A DNA stretch of 64,000 nt from assembly GCA_004764695.1 (NCBI GenBank), contig SMSO01000008.1:471001-535000 (forward strand), written 5' to 3'. Numbering within the stretch: the first letter of the stretch is position 1; each line of letters begins with the position of its first letter. Under the pieces are notes generated by a model. That model searched no databases. It had not been told where the DNA came from and worked only from the letters and a program-made list of their open reading frames with translations. Position numbers and translations under genes: made by a program. Source of the stretch: Schizochytrium sp. TIO01 (lineage: Eukaryota > Sar > Bigyra > Thraustochytrida > Thraustochytriidae). Below, one piece after another: positions 52,743-64,000 of the stretch.

Positions 52743-54895
52743 ACAAGTTGGTCGCTTGGTCGCTTGCCGGCTTGCACGCTTGGAGCACTGCCACCAGCCA
52801 GCGGTCACCGGCGATTCGATTACTCTGCGTCGGTGATGAGCTAAGGATGGGGAAATCAGCGGAGACAGCTGGCGCGTAGGTACCACCCGCATAGTGTTCC
52901 TTGAACGAAGATCTGGGTTGGACAAAGTGAGGTGCAGTCTCTCTGGGCAGTGCTCAGCTCGAAGGGCCGGCCTCTTGTTGCTGGTGCGGTGAACCATGCC
53001 GGCTTAGTCGCAGCTCAAGGACGCCCCTCAAAGCAGCGTCCTTCGGCGTTTGTGCTGGGCTCTGCCTTCTTTGCAAGGCGCCTGGAACCACAACTGGCAC
53101 CTTGATGGAGTGTGTTGATTTGAGAAATTCACAGTCTAAGACTGAGCTCTTGGTAGATGCCATTAGTACGATGCATGCGACTTATCATAGGAGGATCTGC
53201 TACCTTGCTACCTAGCTACCTTTGTGTGTGTGTTTCACTGTCACGGTTGAAAAGGTAAGGCTCTCTTGGTTTCGCTTTGTTTGAAACTGAGGAAAGCATT
53301 ACTTCAATGTTTCATGGCTCTGCTAGAGTGTCTCACGTAATCATATGCAGGTTTATCCAGGTTGACACCCAGAAATGAAATAAAAAAGAAAGAGCTGTGA
53401 AAGGAAAGAAAGGCTTAAAAGGCTAGAAAGATCGCATTTTTTAGATGTTCAGTACTTGCACATTTGCATGGTAGGTGTCATGTTGTGGAGCTGCTCACAT
53501 ACTTAATAAATTATTAGAGGCTAATCCTAGAATTTAATCTCTTCTTTGGGTCAAAATTCCAGTCAAAGGCATATCATTGCTATGGGTGTTAAATGCAGGG
53601 ATTTCGTGTAAAGCTTCTGAAGGGATCCTGGGAAATTCGAATGTGCAGGAATGGAAGGAAGTTACTAGTCCCGATATATAGCTACTTTCTTTTTCTCAAA
53701 GTAATCTAGAGCTAGGTATTCTTTGCTTTATCCTTGTATGAATATCTTTGGCCCGTGCCATTCAAGTCGAATTGCACAAGATTCACACGAAAGCTCCAGG
53801 TTAATCACACAAAACTCTAGCCTATGTGCGTGTTGTAGATCTGCAGTACCCTAGCAACAGAAATGGAGATGCACAAAGTTCGCAATAACTCATATAATGC
53901 TGAATGCCAAGAAACCCAGGATTTTTATATGTGAAAATCACCATCGATTCTGCTAACACCACCTTAGCAAGATTCTTTTGTTGCAATTAGGCCCATTGCT
54001 CATACATTCTAGCACGACGAATTACACGGCGTTGTCCACCCCGCCGGCTCCTCAAATTACTTCTGGGGGCAGCCACAGACAAAGGAACGGTTTCCGAATG
54101 ACAACGCGACAAAATTATTCCTCTTGCTGATAGTTAGCTGTACTGTGTCATCAAAAACTGGGAGGTGGCGAAATCTCGTGCCCATCCTCTCCAGGGAATT
54201 GAGAAACTCCTTCGGCGCGCTCTTGTCAATCAACTTGGGTCCTTATAATTTAGGACCTACTATTCTTACTTCTCATATTCTGTATGGCCAAGTCTCTACC
54301 AAATTATCGTTGCAACTTCAAGCTTTCGTCATTGGTGTCAGTTCTCAAGAACGGGGTTGTTCACAACTAGAGGGGTTGATCCTGTCAAGAATATGTTGGC
54401 AAAGAACTCAAGGAGGTTCTGTATGTCTTTCCATTCAAATTTATATATATTGAGGGCGCATTTATAGTTTATCCCGGAACACATGATGGCGCCGAATATA
54501 TCATTAGCAGCGGAGATGCGATCAATCTCTGCTTTTGAATATTTAAAAAGAAATTCGCAATTTCTTCTCACTTCGAAAAGTTGTTAGCTGTACGCGATCG
54601 ACTAAGAAACCCAGTGTTCATAGAATTTTGAGATTTGAGTCCCACGATTTATCAATTAGCAGAGTTGTAAATTACTAGTTCTTTTTTCGTTTTTTGTTTT
54701 GTAATTTTAAAAAGTATTTATTTATCAAATTACTTGTTCCACCTATTTTCCAAAACAAAGTACGGCTCGACAAAGAAGTGATCATATTCAATGCTTTTAC
54801 ATAAGAGCAGACCGGCAAACGGAAAGATACATTAAACACTCAAATTAAATAGTCGAATTCGTTCTATTTTGAAACAGGTTTAATTCACATCTTAA

Positions 54896-56249
54896 TTAGG
54901 TTGATTTATCTCGACTTTCGAAGATGCTTGTGATCACTCTAGAAAGCACCTCCCGCATGTTTGCAACAACAATCGACATTTTTCCGTCGGAAAGGTCGTT
55001 AGTGTTTGGAGAACCAACATGATTGGTTTCTGTATCAAGTGGTATCGAAATGCTCGCCAAGACTTGACATGAAGGAGTGTCCATGTCCAGCCTGGGAGCA
55101 ACAACATGGCCATAGGCGACATTGTCACGTAAAGTAGTCGCACCTGACTGAGAGCCGACCAGATGTTTGTCATTTTAACAATATTCGTGACAACCTGACA
55201 GGATATCTTGTTCTGGTTCGAAGGCGGTCTCAAGAGACCTAGATGGTCTATAAGCTATGCATCCTGATCTCGTTCCGACAAAACCATGTTTTTGATGCTA
55301 TTAGTTGTATCAGCCGGCAAACCCCCTTAAGCTTTGAGTTTTTTGTTTTTTTGTTTTTGTTTTTAGTTTTTTTTGTTTTCAAGGCAGGACTTCTCTTTGT
55401 AAACCTGAAAACCTGTAATCCTGCACGTTGCAGAGCCCCTGCCTTTAATCCAGGTATGCTAATACTTTCTGTGTCATGGTTAGAGGCCTTGCATCTACCT
55501 AGTCACAGAGTAAGACCTGTGTAGGGTAGCTAGGCCATTCGGGCGAAGCCAAGCCTTCAAAACACCCTCGTGCACATGTTAGCCCACGCAAGCAACACAT
55601 GACTTTCTACTCTTTGTATCTTCATTAAGTCCTTCGCAGCGTTCGGAAACGATTTCAAACGCTGCATGCGCCCAAAGCCTCTGTGATACAAAAGGGGGCC
55701 CAAACTTGGTCCAGATTTTGTCCCAATTTCTGCTGAAGCTTGCCTGTATACTAACGGGAAACGCCGCAGAGGACCTGGAGTTCGTAGCAACTATGCTAAG
55801 AGTTTCTTCCTCCGAATCGAAGCCTGTTGAGGGTTGCATGCGACGTTTGTACCGGCATCCTGGTGGACGGCCTGAAGCACATTTGAGATATAAAACTTAT
55901 GCTTAAGCACCTCGACATGTAGCAGCTTGTTTTCTCTACGCAGGAATGTATCTACGAAGCTGGCGTACTTCCGGCAAGCTACAGCAGCCTCCACCTCCAT
56001 CTCTAGTTCTGCAATTCGCCTCAAGTATAGCGGTCGCTCCGCCTCCAGCTCTGCATTTCGGGTTAGCAGCCGCCTCTTCCCCAGCGCTCCAATCCCTGTG
56101 ACGCCGCTGACCGAGCCATCATAGCCGCGCTTGCCGTGGTCACCATGTTTTCCTTGTGGGGCTCCGTCGTTGCAACCTCCATCAGAATTCGCTCTGCCTC
56201 CACGCTCAGTGTCTGTAGAACTCTCTGCGGAGCACTCGCGATCTGCCAT
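54896..56249 (-). pseudogene. Partial paralogue of the bZIP-like gene (probably decayed)
   Basis: An intact 152-aa N-terminal frame (55791-56249, ATG start) carries the same basic/coil block as the 45-46.8 kb gene: LLTRNAELEAERPLYLRRIAEL and RRENKLLHVEVLKHKFYISNVL. A C-terminal match lies at 54896 to about 55190 (TTLRDNVAYGHVVAPRLDM..., compared with GGKMLYGHVVLPGRTG of the first gene). The middle, about 280 residues in the paralogue, is not recognisable and contains stops and poly-T. The acidic N-terminal tract is replaced by a Gly/Asp-rich one. Either a pseudogene or, less likely, a multi-exon gene whose central exons could not be read. Confidence 0.6.
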
Positions 56250-57197
<948 letters not shown>

Positions 57198-60100
57198 TTA
57201 AGCAGCCCCATTTTTTTTAGCCTTCTCATCTCGAAATGCCTGAATTATTACATCGCGATCTTTATAAGTACTAATACAGATGTCTTTGCGCAGAACAGTG
57301 TGGTTAAGTTGAGCAGCTTTCTCGACGGTGTCATATCCCTTACTTATAATCAAAGCCGCATAGGAATCCATCCCAATATTCTTCAAAACACGTGTAACCT
57401 CATCCATGCGAGCATCCTCTTCCATAATCGAGAAGAGGCGAGTTGATCGACGACTGGCAACGGTGCTTGATCGCTCTCGGGCTGGCTCTGCTGCGTTTGA
57501 GATGGAGTTTGGTTTCGTTCGAGAAGAATCGTTTGGAGTGAAAGCCTCAATAATTTTCTGGCGGTCGCCAAATCTTATAAATCCAGCTGCACGTAGTTCT
57601 GTGTGAGTGAGTTTCTTCATCTTTCTCATCGAGGTCAAGTTTGCTTCGTCTAGAGCTTTAAATGCGGACATAAGTTCATGTTGGCGAAGAATCTTTAAGA
57701 CCATACCCTTTTCTGAGTTCTCATCAACAACAGGCTCGGAGCGACGACTGCGAGTGCTTCCTGTGCCACTTGAAATTGATGATGACAAACGAGAGTCCTC
57801 GTCAGTAGTACTGTCATTGTCTGCGCTCTTCTCTTCCTCACTTAGTCCTTCAAGCGGCTCTGGTGCAGGTTGAGATTCTCTTTTCGACTTTCTGGATAGA
57901 CGAGCTATCGATTTTCTAATGAAGGATGTAATCTTGCTTTGACGAGCAGGGCGACTTTGATCTGGTAAGTCTGAAAACGCCTGAATCATTTTATCACGAG
58001 TTGAAAAATTCGGGAATCCAATATTTCGAAGTTCCCGGTGGCTAAGAGCTTTGCAATTCTCAATAGTGTTAGCACCTTTCTCGAATAATTTATCGCAATC
58101 GGAATCGCTTACACCAGCCTTTTTGAGAATCTCTCTAATCTGGGTTTGCTCATTGACTTCTGAGGGCGAAGGAGGATATGGTTCTATCGGCAATGGCAGT
58201 TCTATCGGCTTTGGCAGTTCGATCGGCTTTGACGTTTCTTTTGGTTCATCATGGGGATCTCGCAATACCCTTAATGCTTTTGCTCGTTCTGTATAGGTAC
58301 TTACACCCATGCTACGCAGTATTGTATGATCAAGTTTTTGGCAATCTTTTAGGGTTCGAAATTTGTGCTCAGAAAAATTAGCCTGATACTTTTCCAGGCC
58401 AGCTTCCTTCAGAATTTTCAGAACTTCAGAGTCTACATCTGGGGTAGCGATCGGCAATCCAGTTTCTTCGTGGTTGTTGCTTTCATCTTCTTCTGCTTCA
58501 TCATCTTCCACTTCTGCTACAACAGCGTCCTCTTCTTCGTTTTCGTCCTCTTCTTCAGTATCGCTGGAAGCACGCGAGTTGATGTCCCTGTACTCTTGGC
58601 AAAGCTTGATAATAGCTGCACGTTCAGCCCGTAATACGCCAGCACTTTTCAATTCCTGTACAGATCCTGTTCTACCTACTGCCAGTGAGAACCCATGGAT
58701 CTTTGCGTCTTCAAACTTGTCCGGGACTTTTGCTTTCTTGAAAATCTCCAGGACTATTGCGTCATCTCGAGCAATCTCGTCCTCGCTTGGTATAACGCTC
58801 TTCTTTCTGCTTCGTCGTTCGCCTTTAAGATTTTGGCCATATGCCTTGCACGCTTTAATGAGGTGATGGCGTTTACCCATACTAACACCAGCTTCTTCAA
58901 GCCCGACATGGGATCCAGCCATTCCTACTTCCATCGAGAAACCGTGGGTCAAGGCATCCTCGAATTTATCTTCAATCTGAAGATCAACGAAAATTTTGTG
59001 CAATGGTTTGTGTTCTGGAGGATAATCATCTTGTTCGCCATCTTGTTCGCTTGTTGAGCTCTTCTCACTTACTTTGCTACTGGCATAGCTAGATTTGCTG
59101 CTCCTCCGCTTGCTTCCTTGTTCGCTTTCAGCGTCTCCACTCGGTGGTTTATAAGCTTGACATGCTTTAATGATCTCGCATCGCTTGCCCATGGGGATGC
59201 CACCAGCCGCTTTCAACTCCACATGAGACCCCTTCTTGCCAGCCTCGATGGTAAAACCGTGTGTCAAGGCATCTTCAAACTTGTCACCCAAGCCGACCTC
59301 TTCAAAGATCCTCTGAAGAGCCTTTTCTTCAGGAGTACGAGCAATTTCCTCTTCGTCATCTACCTCATGCGAACTTTTGCTACGCTTACTATTCTTGCTT
59401 CGCTTGCTACTGGCATAGCTGGATTTGCTGCTCCGCTTGCTACTTGCATAGCTAGATTTGCTGCTCCGCTTGCTTCCTTGTTCGCTTTCAGCGTCTCCAC
59501 TCGGTGGTTCATAAGCTTGACATGCTTTAATGATCTCGAATCGCTTGCCCATGGGAATACCACCCGCCGCTTTCAACTCCACATGAGACCCCTTCTTACC
59601 AGCCTCGATGCTGAAACCGTTGTCAAGAGCGGCATCGAGCTTGTCGGGAACTCCAGCTGCTTGAAAGATATCCTGCAACACCTCACGCTCAGATGGTATA
59701 CTGACTGATGGGTTCTCGGGTGTCTCTTCGTGTCTACTCTTACTGCTTCTACCGCTCGTACGGCTCGAAGAGCTTCTTCTACCGCTTGCAGAACTTTGTT
59801 TGCTACTTGCTCTGCTGCTTTGACGGTTTCTCCCACCCTCATCATCATTGGGCTTTGCGTCCCCACTTGGAGGAACATATGTTTGACAAGCTTTAATGAT
59901 GTCGAACCGCTCCTTAAAAGCAAACCCAGCCTCCTTAAGGCTGTCAGTATTGCCTTGTTCTCCTTGCTCTACTGTAAACCCAGATGCAATAGCAGCATCT
60001 ACCTTGCTCTCCAAACCTATTTCTGTAAAAATGGCTCGCAACGTGTCGACATTGCCAGGAGGCAATATGGGTGCACTTTTGTGGCTATTGATACTTTTCG

Positions 60101-63100
60101 TGCTTCTGACAGAGCTCCGCTTGCTACTGGCATAGCTGGATTTGCTGCTCCGCTTGCTTCCTTGTTCGCTTTCAGCGTCTCCACTCGGTGGTTCATAAGC
60201 TTGACATGCTTTAATGATCTCGAATCGCTTGCCCATGGGAATACCACCAGCCGCTTTCAACTCCACATGAGACCCCTTCTTACCAGCCTCGATGCTGAAA
60301 CCGTTGTCAAGAGCGGCATCGAGCTTGTCGGGAACTCCAGCTGCTTGAAAGATATCCTGCAACACCTCACGCTCAGATGGTATACTGACTGATGGGTTCT
60401 CGGGTGTCTCTTCGTGTCTACTCTTACTGCTTCTACCGCTCGTACGGCTCGAAGAGCTTCTTCTACCGCTTGCAGAACTTTGTTTGCTACTTGCTCTGCT
60501 GCTTTGACGGTTTCTCCCACCCTCATCATCATTGGGCTTTGCGTCCCCACTTGGAGGAACATATGTTTGACAAGCTTTAACGATGTCGAACCGCTCCTTA
60601 AAAGCAAACCCAGCCTCCTTAAGGCTGTCAGTATTGCCTTGTTCTCCTTGCTCTACTGTAAACCCAGATGCAATAGCAGCATCTACCTTGCTCTCCAAAC
60701 CTATTTCTGTAAAAATGGCTCGCAACGTGTCGACATTGCCAGGAGGCAATATGGGTGCACTTTTGTGGCTATTGATACTTTTCGTGCTTCTGACAGAGCT
60801 CCGCTTGCTACTGGCATAGCTGGATTTGCTGCTCCGCTTGCTTCCTTGTTCGCTTTCAGCGTCTCCACTCGGTGGTTCATAAGCTTGACATGCTTTAATG
60901 ATCTCGAATCGCTTGCCCATGGGAATACCACCAGCCGCTTTCAACTCCACATGAGACCCCTTCTTACCAGCCTCGATGCTGAAACCATTCTCAAGAGCGG
61001 CATCGAGCTTGTCGGCAATTTCAGCTGCCTCAAACATCTCCTGCAACACCTGACGCTCAGATAAAGGTTCTCGTCCACAGCTTTCCAGTCGAGAGTTTGA
61101 ACTACATTCGCTGTTCTGACTACAACTTGAACTCTCTTGTACCGTAGCAGGTGGTGTGCTGTCTGATTCGGACTCCTCGTCCTCTGAACCTTCCTCAATA
61201 ATTGTGGAGATCCTCTTATTGGATGATTGTCTACTTTTGCGATAGGAAATACTCATACGTTTACTAACGACCCTCTTCGCATCACTTTTTGTTGTTGAAT
61301 GACTTTTAACTTCACTTTGTGAGGACACACCGCTTGTTCGACTGACCCTATCAGCACCCACACTGGGCGTCCTAGATGATCTCTCACTTCGGTGGTTATT
61401 ATTCCCGACAGAATGAGACCGCTTACTACTCTGGCTAGAACGCGTCCTGCTGCGACTACTGCTTGTGCTTTGGCTTGCTGCTACTGAGCTTCCAGATGAC
61501 GATGTGAACGATTGCGGTCGGGCTGGTTTGACTTTCCAAATAGATGTTGGAGAATCAATGATGACGCTTTGCGGCTCGCTTGGTCTACTTGAAGTGCTAC
61601 CATGGTAGTTCTCTCCGCTGGGATGTCCCAAATCGGGATCAGCCACTTCAATTGCCAAGGCTTCATCGTCTTGATCTGTATGACTGGTAGTTCTTCTCAC
61701 AGATGGGTACGGTTCACCCTTGTTTGCTTGAATAATCGATAATCTGCGCGCAACAGCTTGTTGCTCCAACGCCTTCTTTTTCTTCGCCCGCTTTGCCGCC
61801 TTGGCTTCACGCTTGTTTTGTGTTGCCTTCTTGAAAACCTCTTTATAGTGTTCTTTTAACCCAGGGTCCTGAAAAATCTCATCTACAGAGTCGCTGTTTA
61901 TTCTTTTTGAGGCTGCTGGTGACCTGAACAGAGAAAACCGGTGTGAGACACCATTATGAATATCCTTGTTGTCACTGGAAGTGTTGGAAGTGATGTCTTC
62001 GTCTGCTCCATGTAGACGAAACAGCGTATTCATGACCCTGGTGGATCGTCTTTCCCGAGGCATTTCGCTAACCTTCTGAAGCACCATATCCATGTTTGGG
62101 CGAAATTTGGGTTGCGGGGCCCAACATTGCTTAATGAGTTTGCACATGCGAGCTTTCCATCCCGTGTTATCGCCAAAGGTTGGCCTTTCTCCACGGTCCA
62201 CAGCATCGACGACTTCGTCCACAGTGTAATTGTACCAAGGGGGTTGACGCTCTTTAATTTGCCAACACAGTATTGCGAACGAGTACACATCTGACCGTGG
62301 TGACCACCTCGCTGGCAATTCAAGAGTCTCCGGAGCAGCGTATGGAATGTTCCCTTCTGCAAAAGAATCTGGAATGAAGCCAAAGTCCGTCAACTTCACA
62401 CCGGGTTCGGCGCCCTCCAAGAGCAACACGTTCCGGGGCTGTAAGTTGCGATGCAATATGTTCAAGCTATGAAGGTGTGCGAGTCCCCGTGCTACTCCTT
62501 TCATAATAGTTTCTTCCTGTGATGGTGTGAGTTCGACCTCTTCATCATCGAGAAGGTCATCAAGACTCCAGTCGCACCGCTCCAAGACCAGCTGCAGACG
62601 CATGTCCCACATGTAGGCGCCCCATAAATGTACAAGATTACGATGGCTTATATTGGTCCATACACGTAAAACACGAAGAATCTCGACTTGGTCCTGGACA
62701 GACGTAAAGGAAGGATCTGATTTTGCCACAACGTCGATTCCTCGCCAGCGTCCGGCAACTGCTGTGCCAAAAGTTCCTTGGTGAATGATTGGCTCGATTA
62801 GCTTAACCTTTTTCCTGCGAATCGTGGCTGATTCGGCCTGCATTTCAACAGCAAGTTTTGATGCTAACTCTGCGAGACGGCCTTTTAAAGATTTGCGACC
62901 TGCCTTGGAGCTGTGTAATTTGGCATCTAATCCCTTGGCAGACAAGTCCCTCACCATGTGGCTTACTTTGCGTGCGAGGCGTGAGAGAGGGGGGTACTCG
63001 CTAGAAACTGCCTCCAAAGATTGTTTGAGCATAGCTGCGTCCCTCTCCAGGTCTTTACGATTATCACTCTTAAAGACCTCAAAAACGTCATCAGCATCAA

Positions 63101-63521
63101 AGGTATGGTGTGCATAAAAGTCATCTTGTCTGTGTGTCATTTCCAGCAAAGCTAGGTGCAGTTCATTTAAGTAATCAATGTAAAACCTTGACAAAATAAA
63201 CTGAGAGACAAAACCAGACTCCACATCGATATCTCTGGGTTCCTGCAATAGTGTCAGTATGTCTAGAAGGCTATGCAACATCTCCTCAAAGTCTACAAGA
63301 GCCTCAACACGTTCACTTCCGGAGAGTCGTTTATTGACAGCAATGACATCTTTCACTATACCCCAGATGGCTTTCCTTTTTTTGCCCAAAACACCTGGAG
63401 TGCTCAAGGCATCACGAAGCTCATTTGCAAGGTCATCTAGTCTCGCGTCGCCAGCTCCTTTGCGATGTCTCTGTGGAACAACCGCGCGACTTTGTGCCTT
63501 TTTGCCAACTAGACTTGACAT
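57198..63521 (-). CDS. Probable pseudokinase (TKL-like) with about twelve SAM-like modules
   Basis: A 2107-aa single open frame with an ATG start. The N-terminal about 230 residues are helical. The kinase-like domain spans about 243-490: glycine loop HQGTFGTAV, VVAK lysine, DFG (LTDFGF) and AAPETL are present, but the catalytic loop is HRNLQPRN, with Asn at the catalytic Asp (N359, codon 62445-62447) and Gln at the usual Lys. Phosphotransfer is therefore doubtful. After a Ser/Arg-rich linker come about twelve 60-70-residue SAM-like modules (for example VLQDIFQAAGVPDKLDAALD, and LTHTELRAAGFIRFGDRQKI near the C-terminus). Modules 1-8 are a lineage-specific variety (GFSIEAGKKGSHVELKAAGG..KACQAY); modules 9-12 resemble ordinary SAM domains. 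They are separated by Ser/Arg/Lys-rich linkers. Probably a polymerising signalling scaffold. Confidence 0.88.
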   Translation of the reverse strand: MSSLVGKKAQSRAVVPQRHRKGAGDARLDDLANELRDALSTPGVLGKKRKAIWGIVKDVIAVNKRLSGSERVEALVDFEEMLHSLLDILTLLQEPRDIDVESGFVSQFILSRFYIDYLNELHLALLEMTHRQDDFYAHHTFDADDVFEVFKSDNRKDLERDAAMLKQSLEAVSSEYPPLSRLARKVSHMVRDLSAKGLDAKLHSSKAGRKSLKGRLAELASKLAVEMQAESATIRRKKVKLIEPIIHQGTFGTAVAGRWRGIDVVAKSDPSFTSVQDQVEILRVLRVWTNISHRNLVHLWGAYMWDMRLQLVLERCDWSLDDLLDDEEVELTPSQEETIMKGVARGLAHLHSLNILHRNLQPRNVLLLEGAEPGVKLTDFGFIPDSFAEGNIPYAAPETLELPARWSPRSDVYSFAILCWQIKERQPPWYNYTVDEVVDAVDRGERPTFGDNTGWKARMCKLIKQCWAPQPKFRPNMDMVLQKVSEMPRERRSTRVMNTLFRLHGADEDITSNTSSDNKDIHNGVSHRFSLFRSPAASKRINSDSVDEIFQDPGLKEHYKEVFKKATQNKREAKAAKRAKKKKALEQQAVARRLSIIQANKGEPYPSVRRTTSHTDQDDEALAIEVADPDLGHPSGENYHGSTSSRPSEPQSVIIDSPTSIWKVKPARPQSFTSSSGSSVAASQSTSSSRSRTRSSQSSKRSHSVGNNNHRSERSSRTPSVGADRVSRTSGVSSQSEVKSHSTTKSDAKRVVSKRMSISYRKSRQSSNKRISTIIEEGSEDEESESDSTPPATVQESSSCSQNSECSSNSRLESCGREPLSERQVLQEMFEAAEIADKLDAALENGFSIEAGKKGSHVELKAAGGIPMGKRFEIIKACQAYEPPSGDAESEQGSKRSSKSSYASSKRSSVRSTKSINSHKSAPILPPGNVDTLRAIFTEIGLESKVDAAIASGFTVEQGEQGNTDSLKEAGFAFKERFDIVKACQTYVPPSGDAKPNDDEGGRNRQSSRASSKQSSASGRRSSSSRTSGRSSKSRHEETPENPSVSIPSEREVLQDIFQAAGVPDKLDAALDNGFSIEAGKKGSHVELKAAGGIPMGKRFEIIKACQAYEPPSGDAESEQGSKRSSKSSYASSKRSSVRSTKSINSHKSAPILPPGNVDTLRAIFTEIGLESKVDAAIASGFTVEQGEQGNTDSLKEAGFAFKERFDIIKACQTYVPPSGDAKPNDDEGGRNRQSSRASSKQSSASGRRSSSSRTSGRSSKSRHEETPENPSVSIPSEREVLQDIFQAAGVPDKLDAALDNGFSIEAGKKGSHVELKAAGGIPMGKRFEIIKACQAYEPPSGDAESEQGSKRSSKSSYASSKRSSKSSYASSKRSKNSKRSKSSHEVDDEEEIARTPEEKALQRIFEEVGLGDKFEDALTHGFTIEAGKKGSHVELKAAGGIPMGKRCEIIKACQAYKPPSGDAESEQGSKRRSSKSSYASSKVSEKSSTSEQDGEQDDYPPEHKPLHKIFVDLQIEDKFEDALTHGFSMEVGMAGSHVGLEEAGVSMGKRHHLIKACKAYGQNLKGERRSRKKSVIPSEDEIARDDAIVLEIFKKAKVPDKFEDAKIHGFSLAVGRTGSVQELKSAGVLRAERAAIIKLCQEYRDINSRASSDTEEEDENEEEDAVVAEVEDDEAEEDESNNHEETGLPIATPDVDSEVLKILKEAGLEKYQANFSEHKFRTLKDCQKLDHTILRSMGVSTYTERAKALRVLRDPHDEPKETSKPIELPKPIELPLPIEPYPPSPSEVNEQTQIREILKKAGVSDSDCDKLFEKGANTIENCKALSHRELRNIGFPNFSTRDKMIQAFSDLPDQSRPARQSKITSFIRKSIARLSRKSKRESQPAPEPLEGLSEEEKSADNDSTTDEDSRLSSSISSGTGSTRSRRSEPVVDENSEKGMVLKILRQHELMSAFKALDEANLTSMRKMKKLTHTELRAAGFIRFGDRQKIIEAFTPNDSSRTKPNSISNAAEPARERSSTVASRRSTRLFSIMEEDARMDEVTRVLKNIGMDSYAALIISKGYDTVEKAAQLNHTVLRKDICISTYKDRDVIIQAFRDEKAKKNGAA
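59430..61076 (-). repeat. 684-bp intragenic tandem duplication (about 2.4 copies)
   Basis: Copies at about 59430-60113 and 60114-60797, with a partial third copy to about 61076, are nearly identical at the nucleotide level. Only single differences were seen, such as ATGATG versus ACGATG giving Ile or Val. Each encodes one pair of SAM-like modules and their Ser/Arg-rich linkers. The period is divisible by three, so the frame is kept. Confidence 0.92.
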
Positions 63522-64000
63522 CTTCCGCTATTCTGAACAAAAACCGTCTGTTTAGGAGGCCGTCGATGGTTCTTGCAAGGTCAGTCTCGCACTCCAGATC
63601 TCCGCTACTTTTATACGATACTAATAGCCAGCTACTGGTGCAGCTTACCACCGTCTCAAACCTTGACTAATGTCAGCTGCACAAACTTGGTCGTAGATTT
63701 CGTCGTGCTTGTCACAGCACGAGCTGCTGCTGCTGCTGTTGCTGCAACTCTCTAAAGGCTTACTAATACAAACAGTAGGACTATGTTGAACACACGCCGC
63801 CTTGATCAGCAATCTCGTGCACCACGGTGATTTGCGACGGCCTGAGCCCTGTGCGAGCGCGTAGAGCCTCTTTGAAGATACGTGGGGCTCCCTTTGCTCT
63901 GCAACAGCAGCTGTGCTGGTGGGTTAGATCCCACGCAAGCACCTAGCCACCTGCTGCCTAGACGGATTGCGGTCTGCCTCCTCGTGCGCGTGCACCAACT
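63522..64000. other. Upstream region of the SAM/kinase gene
   Basis: Includes a short CTG-rich stretch (about 63722-63745). No gene seen to the end of the window. Confidence 0.45.

Noticed and set aside
54124-54453. 109-codon plus frame
   Set aside because: Begins at TTG, has no domain and lies in AT-rich DNA.
59118-61064. Plus-strand frames of 196-220 aa across the SAM array
   Set aside because: Antisense shadows of the real minus-strand gene, repeated because the DNA is duplicated.

Overview
This is a eukaryotic nuclear window. Coding regions are long and have few introns, several genes carry GT..AG introns, intergenic DNA is AT-rich and full of pure simple repeats, and the products are typically eukaryotic (HECT ubiquitin ligase, GOT1, multi-CNB protein, SAM/kinase protein, TPR protein, bZIP-like factor). 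The mix of mostly intronless genes, strong C-ending codon bias in two metabolic genes and TIR-like/TPR proteins suggests a stramenopile protist, perhaps a thraustochytrid. That placement is inference, not proof.

Layout. 0-9 kb is metabolic: the 3' part of a Rieske oxygenase of the choline/carnitine monooxygenase type (+), a two-domain CaiB/BaiF CoA-transferase with one clear intron (+), and a 2-oxoglutarate/Fe(II) dioxygenase (+). The dioxygenase meets a HEAT-repeat PP4-regulator-like gene (-) with a 14-nt overlap of the two coding ends. 12-21 kb holds a small putative membrane protein, a membrane-anchored LOG-family enzyme (+), GOT1 (-) and S-formylglutathione hydrolase (+), separated by long repeat-bearing spacers. 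21-39 kb is regulatory, all on the minus strand: a protein with about seven cyclic-nucleotide-binding-like modules, a 3063-aa HECT E3 ligase of the TRIP12/UPL3 type with added RanBP2 zinc finger and SPRY domains, and an unrecognised basic protein. 39.9-42.0 kb encodes a protein with a TIR-like region followed by TPRs.

42.5-44.6 kb is the most striking segment: a decayed IS607-type transposon, which is a prokaryote-like class of element. It carries a MerR-HTH/serine-recombinase (TnpA) pseudogene followed by a TnpB/Fanzor RNA-guided-nuclease pseudogene. Both are broken by frameshifts, the first RuvC Asp is Asn, and two hairpins at the nuclease 3' end are candidate guide-RNA scaffold.

45.0-56.2 kb contains a bZIP-like gene and, 8 kb away, a partial, apparently decayed paralogue. 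Between them is a gene-poor tract packed with more than a dozen different, very pure micro- and minisatellites. 57.2-63.5 kb is one giant gene: a kinase-like domain whose catalytic Asp is replaced by Asn (probable pseudokinase), followed by about twelve SAM-like modules. Several of these arose by a very recent 684-bp tandem duplication.

The genes do not form an operon or a single pathway. The ubiquitin ligase, CNB protein, PP4-like HEAT protein, pseudokinase and TIR/TPR protein all point to signalling and protein-interaction functions. The oxygenases, CoA-transferase and formylglutathione hydrolase are unlinked metabolic enzymes.
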